This document shows, piece after piece, positions 58,056 to 64,000 of a stretch of 64,000 bases of DNA (the first letter of the stretch is position 1; each line of letters begins with the position of its first letter). The stretch is from Gentiana macrophylla (lineage: Eukaryota > Streptophyta > Magnoliopsida > Gentianales > Gentianaceae), in the NCBI GenBank assembly GCA_026214975.1, contig CM047808.1, positions 5,631,262 through 5,695,261 on the forward strand, in the 5' to 3' direction. Made by a program: the position numbers and the translations under genes. The notes beneath the pieces were generated by a model. It was not told where the DNA came from. It saw nothing but the letters and a program-made list of their open reading frames with translations, and did no database searches.

Positions 58056-61000
58056 GGAAAATTCTTGAAAGTCAATTGGGAATAGTTGACTAGTGGGAGC
58101 AAAATCATAAACCAAAAGACCATTTTTTATTTTACGTGTATAAACAACAACACTCTTTTATCTTTATTTTATGTTGTAGTTTTTTTGTACACTTTAATAT
58201 TTATGTTTTTAATTCTCGATTAGTAAAACCAAATTGTGATTGTTACCTTTTGAGAAACGTTCTCAAGTATGGTGAAGTAATTTTAATGCTTTTAAAAAAA
58301 ACAATAACGCGAGCAACACCGTTATAGTAGTTTGAGACAAAGAGACTACATATTTGACGGAGTGCTCTAAGGCTTTAATTATTAGTTTTGGGTATACAGC
58401 CCTCTGCCCGCCTATGTGCGTTCAACCCATGGCGCTGTGAAGGTGTGGTATAAGGAAATAAAGTAGCACCTTTACTAACACCAATTGGTTTTAGTACAAC
58501 GGTAAGCGCTTGATCCTAAAAGCGGTAGCAGAGAGCGGTCATAGGTTCGAATCCGGCAACGACAAGATTCTCGTGGTAAACCACGGTTGAGTGGGTAGCA
58601 GGTGCTGGGGGGAGATTGTTGGGTATACAGAACTCTGCCCGCCTATGTGCGTTCAACCCATGGCGGTGTGATATATGATATCTTACGAGTATGATTAAAT
58701 TAGAAAGATTAAATACGGAATACACAAAGATATGGAAAGGTGAAGCAAACGTTGCGACATTTTCAGATTTGTATTCTAGGTCTAGTAAACTGATAAAGGA
58801 ACCAAATAAATGTTATGATGTTCCAGTTCTTATGAAGAACATTATTTTCAGTTACTTGTTAGGATTTAGTAGACATATTCAATTGTAAGGAATAAATGTT
58901 ATTCTGATAAAGTTGAAAGGTCACTGAATCTAACATACTAGATTGATGTCACTATATAGTTGATATAGGTGAAAAATCTCAACTAAATATTTGTATGGTT
59001 GTTATCCTTAATATTTGGTGGTCGTTCTAGACATAGTCTCTACGGAGGGGAATCGTGTGATCAGATGTCATTCTGATGACGTCTGAACCATGTGATTATG
59101 AACCACGTGGGTAATACGTATCTTATATAAAGATGACTAAAATACCCTTTTAAGAAAAGTTTATAAATTCTAGAAAATTTGTCTAAAGCCTAAACATACC
59201 GATGTTTGTTGGCTTATGACAATTAATGCCACAAATAATTTTTATTAATCTCTATGACTATTTTTAGAAATAGTTGAATGTACTTATTGAAGTAAAACAA
59301 TTCAGAAATCCCGAAAAGTTCGAGCTAGCACGAATATGAGATTGATTAACTACTAAGGAATTAATCTTTAATTGGATTGAGGTAAATAATACCTGACGGG
59401 TGTTTCAGAAGTTGTCTGAAAGGAATAAGATTCCCCTTGAAGGATGCTATTTTAGGGATACACAATTAGATTGTGCTCATAAAATAGAAACAACACTTTA
59501 TATGATACAGGTGTGACGCAAGCCACGCGAAGTATCCCTTACCCGTTTGGGATAGTGCCCTTATACTTAACCGAGTTCCAAAGAATAAAGGTTGAATAAA
59601 TTCCATATTAGATATGGAAGGTGATAATGTCGAATCTATCTTAACCAATGACTTGAAGTTGTCATAGGCAAAGTCAGTAAGGCTTGGAGCCTAGTACGAC
59701 ATATGCAACTTTGTGGAATATCTTAGCAAGTACGCTAGATATTATTTACTTGTCTGCGGAGCAAAATGTGTTTGTCTCCAAGATAAATGTGTTTATCTTC
59801 TTGAGGAAGAGTTTCTTCCACAAGAAACAGTGGGAGTAAATTAGGTCTCAATAGAGTTTGAGACCACAAAGATATATTCAACCATTGGAACATGAGCAGA
59901 CGACGTATAGCGATGAGGTGTAGAACACTGCTCAGTGCACACAAAATTTTTGTAAGTCTGTGGATAACCTTAAGTCTGAAAAGGCTGCTGGTTTATTCAT
60001 CTTGAAGAATGAATATCTCATGACTTATGAAGGAATGTTTGAAAGGCAAGATTGAGAGATATGGCCAGGTGCCATAATATCTGAATTATATTCCATCAGT
60101 GACAACCAGGTTGTGAACCTAGTCTGTCTTACCTAGAGGGAATGTCCCTGAAAGGCTGACATGGATAGTAATATGATTACCATAAGGCCATAGTGACGGT
60201 TGAAGGGTATGGGGTGTAAACCTTGTAAATATCCCAGCTGAGCCAGTTCTATTCAGACTATGTTTGTTATAACTTTGTATCATGGCTATATGATAGTGTT
60301 GAATACGTTGGGCAGACAGCTCGATGTTCATAGATGTTGACATGATATGCAAGCCCATGAGATCCATTTATGGACTCAAACAAGTTTCTCTAGACGATTT
60401 CTTTGTTTGATAATCAAAAGGAGTTTGATTTAGTTAAAAGAAGGATATGCCCAATGTGCAAGAGGGATAGTGGGAGTGTGTTATGATTTTTTGAGTAAGG
60501 TATTGGATATCTCTCTTGGGAATTATCACCCCATGTCACAGTCAATTAATGTTTGGTAGTTCAAGGTCTTTACGAAAGCACTTGGATTAGTAGTTCTTAT
60601 TTTAGAAATAAGAATCTATAGTGATAGATTCAACTGTTGTTAGATTATAGTTTATTTATATAGATGTGATGCTAAAAAATTTGCATAGATCGTGACAGGA
60701 GATACTGCTAGCCGGAGTTCTCAAGATCTATCTATGTTAGGACGTTAGTCCTAAAGATAAGGTGAAAGATGATGTTTATGGAAGGTTTCCTTTGCTACTA
60801 CGATAGGAGCCATCATAAAAGTTATGCCAGATGTTCAATATCCATGAAGAGTCATGAGAAAGTATGAAAGTAAATCTGGAATTTCGAGAATATCCTTAAA
60901 CAAGTTAAGGAAGAGTTCCTAGTTTATTGAAACTTGGAATTAAATAAATGTAGATATACAGACGTGTATCCTGAGTCTTATGAAGGTCATTCTGGGTTTA

Positions 61001-61412
61001 CAGTCACTTTGATTAGGTGATACAGTGAGCTGGAAATGTTCTTGGCTATAGGTCACTATAGATTCTACAACTTGGCCAAAACACAGTGTTGCCTTGAAGG
61101 CACAGTGAGAGCAGTACATGGATCTAGAAGGTTCATTCCTGAACCTTGTACGGTTCTTCCACCTTTTCTATATAGCTGATATAGTTAGTGGATCATTGCT
61201 TGAAGCAAGGACCATGTCTCGTCAGAGATTCATGTGTGTGTTGAGGTGGTTCCTTTGACTTGGTCACTTGGAGCATGGTATGAAGATAGTCTGAGTCCCC
61301 ACAGATAGTGATCCATTCACGGCCAGGGCTGGTTGCGAGTATTGCATGAGATTATTTTGTTTCTACCTGGTCTTGTGTGTGCTAGTGATTGGTTTTAGGC
61401 CAAGTGGGAGAT
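58056..61412 (+). mobile_element. non-coding internal region of another copia derivative
   Basis: About 3.3 kb without gag or pol domains, with AGTGGGAG words (58092, 59829, 60471) and a final AAGTGGGAGAT tract (61402-61412) before a new LTR start. It resembles the family C internal region in style but not in sequence. A TRIM-like insertion lies at 58388-58672. Frames at 58691-58888, 59466-59648, 59735-59944 and 60119-60367 have no domain. Confidence 0.55.
58388..58672 (+). mobile_element. small TRIM- or SINE-like element with pol III-like boxes
   Basis: A direct repeat of about 53 bp, GGGTATACAG...TATGTGCGTTCAACCCATGG, occurs at 58390 and 58621. The second copy directly follows GGGGGGAGAT, like a polypurine tract before an LTR. 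Between them lie TAGTACAACGG (58492), fitting a pol III A box, and GGTTCGAATCC (58544-58554), a perfect B box, 52 bp apart. Part of it (58470-58530) recurs antisense at 11345-11415. It may be a TRIM carrying tRNA-like sequence or a SINE next to a TRIM. Confidence 0.5.
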
Positions 61413-61755
61413 TGTTGAAATAGTGTCCTGAACCCAATCAGGTTAGACCGGATCCATCCGGGTCGGATCATTTCTACTATTTCTTTGTGTTTATACATAT
61501 ATTAAATGGCTTTTCTATTGTCATGTATTTGTTCTTTTAAAGAACCAATTGTGAATTGTTTTATGATAACGTCCTTAGTATTAAACTGTGATAGAGAAAC
61601 CATGAAAGGCGATTGTGGTTGCTGAGATCTCTAATCACTTTAAATGAGTTTGATACTTAAATGTCTCTAGGATTATGTACTATTAAACAGGGCATTGATA
61701 GTACAAATAGGATAGCACGTATTAGATGTCTTCTGTCTTTAAGGGCAGGGATTCT
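61413..61755 (+). mobile_element. truncated LTR start (copia family D)
   Basis: TGTTGAAATAGTGTCCTGAA directly follows the AAGTGGGAGAT tract, as at a 3' LTR start. Similarity context changes somewhere near 61750, where sequence of a SIRE-type 3' region begins. The break point is approximate because no second copy of this LTR is in the window. Confidence 0.5.
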
Positions 61756-62307
61756 CGTCTCTACAATTTGTTCAAAGACTTACCAGAGAAAGAAGGAGTA
61801 TCAAAAGAAGAATCTCTTGAAACTTTTCTACACATGCAAAAGATACTTGTGTACTATTGGAATAAATCAAGAAATGGGAAGCAGAGCGAAGACCTTAGAT
61901 AAAGTTTCAGAGAAAGTTGAAAAGATCGAACTCGAATTTATTCAAACTCTACTCAGAACGGCCACCAATGAAAGGCTAAGGACATCATTTTTCACATTTG
62001 CAACTCTATTCAAAAGTAAATTCTTCAAGAAAAACAATTTATCTCAGTCATGGAACATTTGGGCAAGCATTCATGGAATTGAACATTCAGCCACGAATGA
62101 GGAAATGAGAATTGTTGCAGAGAACTATGATAATCAACCAGGACATTAAATTCAGTTGTTTTACTTATGTTGTACTTTAATTTTGTAACTCGGCTATCAA
62201 ATAAAGTTTCAGTTTCTCAGTTCATGGTGTTATTTATTATGTTTTTGTCTTTTATCTTTTTGCATTGCTTTTAAGGAGGGTATTGACATCATCAAAAAGG
62301 GGGAAAT
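61756..62307 (+). pseudogene. 3' internal end of a second SIRE-type element, unknown ORF
   Basis: An open frame ends at 62149 with Y-D-N-Q-P-G-H. Its part after about 61756 is rich in Lys, Glu and Leu (for example E-K-V-E-K-I-E-L-E-F-I) and could form a short coiled coil. SIRE/Maximus elements often have an extra reading frame after pol; this position fits, but the protein itself is not recognised. The upstream end of the frame (from 61661) lies in unrelated LTR sequence, so the start is not real. The tract AAAAAGGGGGAAAT (62294-62307) precedes the LTR. Confidence 0.5.
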
Positions 62308-64000
62308 TGTTGGAAATAAAATTTATGTTTTGATGATGATTCATCACTTATTTTATTAATTGTTCTTAACCCCATTGATGAAGTGTCATAACTAGTTGTT
62401 ATAGTGCAAAGCAAAAAGATGTCTAGATACCAATGTATAGGATTTATTAAAGTCTGATAGTTGTATAAGTTAAATCAGACAAGCACTGTAATTGTTCTTG
62501 ACCAAAACTGAGAAATGGAGAAACTGACATTTTGACTAGCTGAGACCCACGCAAAACTGACAACAGAGCAGGTCTACAGAAGATTGAAGAAGATAAGTTC
62601 ACGAGATTCTGAGACTCGGTTGGCTTATCTAGAAGATGGAAGAATTGAGGACACAGACTCGGTTATTGAAGAATGAAGAATCGAGGTTCAAACTCGATTA
62701 TGAAGATTAAAAGTCGAGATCGTAAAGTTGGACTTGTGCAAGATTGTGATGACTGAATGACTTTATAGATCTTGTATGAAGACCTAAGAATCATAAGGAC
62801 AATGAATTCTTAGATGATAAATGTATCATCTTTGTCAGACTGATTAAGTCAATTGTAATCGATGAAAAGCTCGAGTACTCGATATTTGAAGAAGAACAAA
62901 ATCTCGATTAATGCTCCAAGTCGGTGACAAGTAATAAACTCGCCAGAAAGCGATAAGGAAACTCAGTTTTACAAGTTAATCATCCAACAAGCTGAAAGTA
63001 CAATCGAACGTTGTAAAGTAAGAAATCTCATTGGATAAGTCACTGACACAGCAGGAACGGTCAGAAAACATAGCCGTTAAAAAGCAGGATAAATATTGAA
63101 TAAACCCCTATAAATAGATTACCTCTACAACATCAAAGAAGAGGTGGAATGCAGGTATATGATAAAAAGCAAGAAAATCTATCTAGTCAAGAAAGATCAA
63201 ATTGAGGGGGAAAACCAAATTCAAAAGAATACCTGCTAAATACTTAATTGCAAGATCAAGAAATTTCTTCAAAGTGTTCAAGCATATTCAGACAGATTCA
63301 AGATCTTACATTTGAAGAGATACAGAGCCGTGCTTAAATTAATCATCTAGAAGAAAAGCTCAAATCACAGTTGAATCATAGTCATTGATTCAAGGTCTCA
63401 ACTTTGATTATATCAAAGGTCTAGACTGTGAAACACCAAGAAGGTGTGAAGGACAGTTGAGTGCAGTCAGGAAGACTGTGTTTGTGATGAGCTGGTGAAG
63501 AGGCAATTCTACCCTCCAAGGACCAGTGGTTCAAACAATTGAAGAGCAGCAATCCTACCTGTTCTACAAGTGTTTAGATAGTGAATCTAGGGATTAGCCA
63601 AGGACTATCAGTTTAGGACTTTTTGTAACTGGGCCATCTCAAAGAAGTTCTAGTGGAATTTTCCTCCGCATCACAGGGGAAGAGAGGACGTACATGATTA
63701 CACCACCTGGAACCTCTATAATACTTGTTTATTTACTTTATGCATTCATTTACTCCCTTATAATGGTTTTCATATTGAAATTATAGCTACTAGTTGTTAA
63801 AGGCTAATTTTTATCCGCTGTCAGTTAACGAGACTAAATATAAGTCAGTAATAACTTATATTCAGTTAAGCTAACTGAACTCCGCACAAGTCAAAGGGAC
63901 AGGAACAAAACTGAAGATCAGTTTAAGTTTCAGAGAAACTCAGTTCCTGGGACTCTTCCAGCTCTGGATTAGTTTTTGGTTACAAGTTTATTCACCCCCC
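62308..64000 (+). mobile_element. SIRE-type LTR, cut by the window edge
   Basis: It starts TGTTGGAAATAAAATTTATG after a purine tract and is related throughout to 30482-32202. Both share AAAAAGATGTCTAGAT, a GGTGAAGAGGCAAT-CTACCCT segment and the TTTATTCACCCCCC run at the window end. In the other copy that run lies about 36 bases before the LTR end, so nearly the whole LTR is present. The two differ clearly, so they belong to separate insertions. Confidence 0.85.

Noticed and set aside
58492..58554. A functional tRNA gene, because A and B boxes are present
   Set aside because: No acceptor-stem pairing or cloverleaf could be traced, and the boxes sit inside a small repeated element also seen at 11345.
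58056..64000. A novel multi-gene biosynthetic or defence locus at the right end
   Set aside because: All recognisable signals are retrotransposon tracts and LTRs; the single 162-codon frame starts in one element and ends in another.

Overview
The window is plant nuclear DNA, almost certainly from a eudicot. The evidence is a Dof-family transcription factor gene with plant-type GT-AG splicing, copia and gypsy-type LTR retrotransposons with plant primer-binding sites, a CACTA element, Stowaway, hAT and Mutator-type MITEs, AT-rich intergenic DNA, and a satellite with a monomer of about 171 bp. I have an impression of an asterid (Lamiales-like) genome but cannot prove it. Only one cellular gene is supported. 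The rest is repeats, many of them nested and many with target-site duplications (TSDs) that can be read directly. A run of exactly 100 N (25542-25641) is a scaffold join of unknown real size, so the left and right halves may not be adjacent.

Left part (1-18600): a gypsy element with a tRNA-Asp-type primer-binding site and no coding capacity (249-5989) is cut at its left end by an antisense LTR fragment and carries a solo LTR in its 3' LTR. It abuts a broken copia element (5990-10316), whose reverse transcriptase is split inside the catalytic F-V-D-D motif by another solo LTR. Then come small elements: a MITE, a TRIM-like element holding a 5'-truncated LINE, a Stowaway-like MITE holding a Mutator-like MITE, a GC-rich LTR-like block, a SINE-like insertion and two more Stowaway MITEs.

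Genic island (18700-21300): a two-exon Dof gene resembling Arabidopsis HCA2/DOF5.6. Exon 1, the splice sites and a long C-terminal frame are intact, but there are single-base frameshifts in and next to the zinc finger. Downstream to the gap lie a possible chromovirus LTR remnant, a Mutator-like MITE and an intact non-autonomous CACTA element.

Right part (25642-64000): a satellite of about 171-bp monomers, each made of five subunits opening with TAACGAGT, occupies 25642-30481, 36619-36711, 46984-53750 and 55367-58055 (about 84 monomers). The last two blocks contain a 12-monomer higher-order repeat of about 2.066 kb. The array has been invaded by a SIRE-type copia element (30482-35977, itself carrying an hAT MITE), a rearranged non-coding copia derivative with a 2.75-kb tandem duplication (36712-46983), and a solo LTR (53751-55366). 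To its right are non-coding copia internal sequence (58056-61412) and the 3' end of a second SIRE-type element, whose LTR runs off the window. Monomer length, higher-order structure and density of nested LTR elements together suggest a centromeric or pericentromeric satellite domain. That is an inference and needs CENH3 or FISH evidence.
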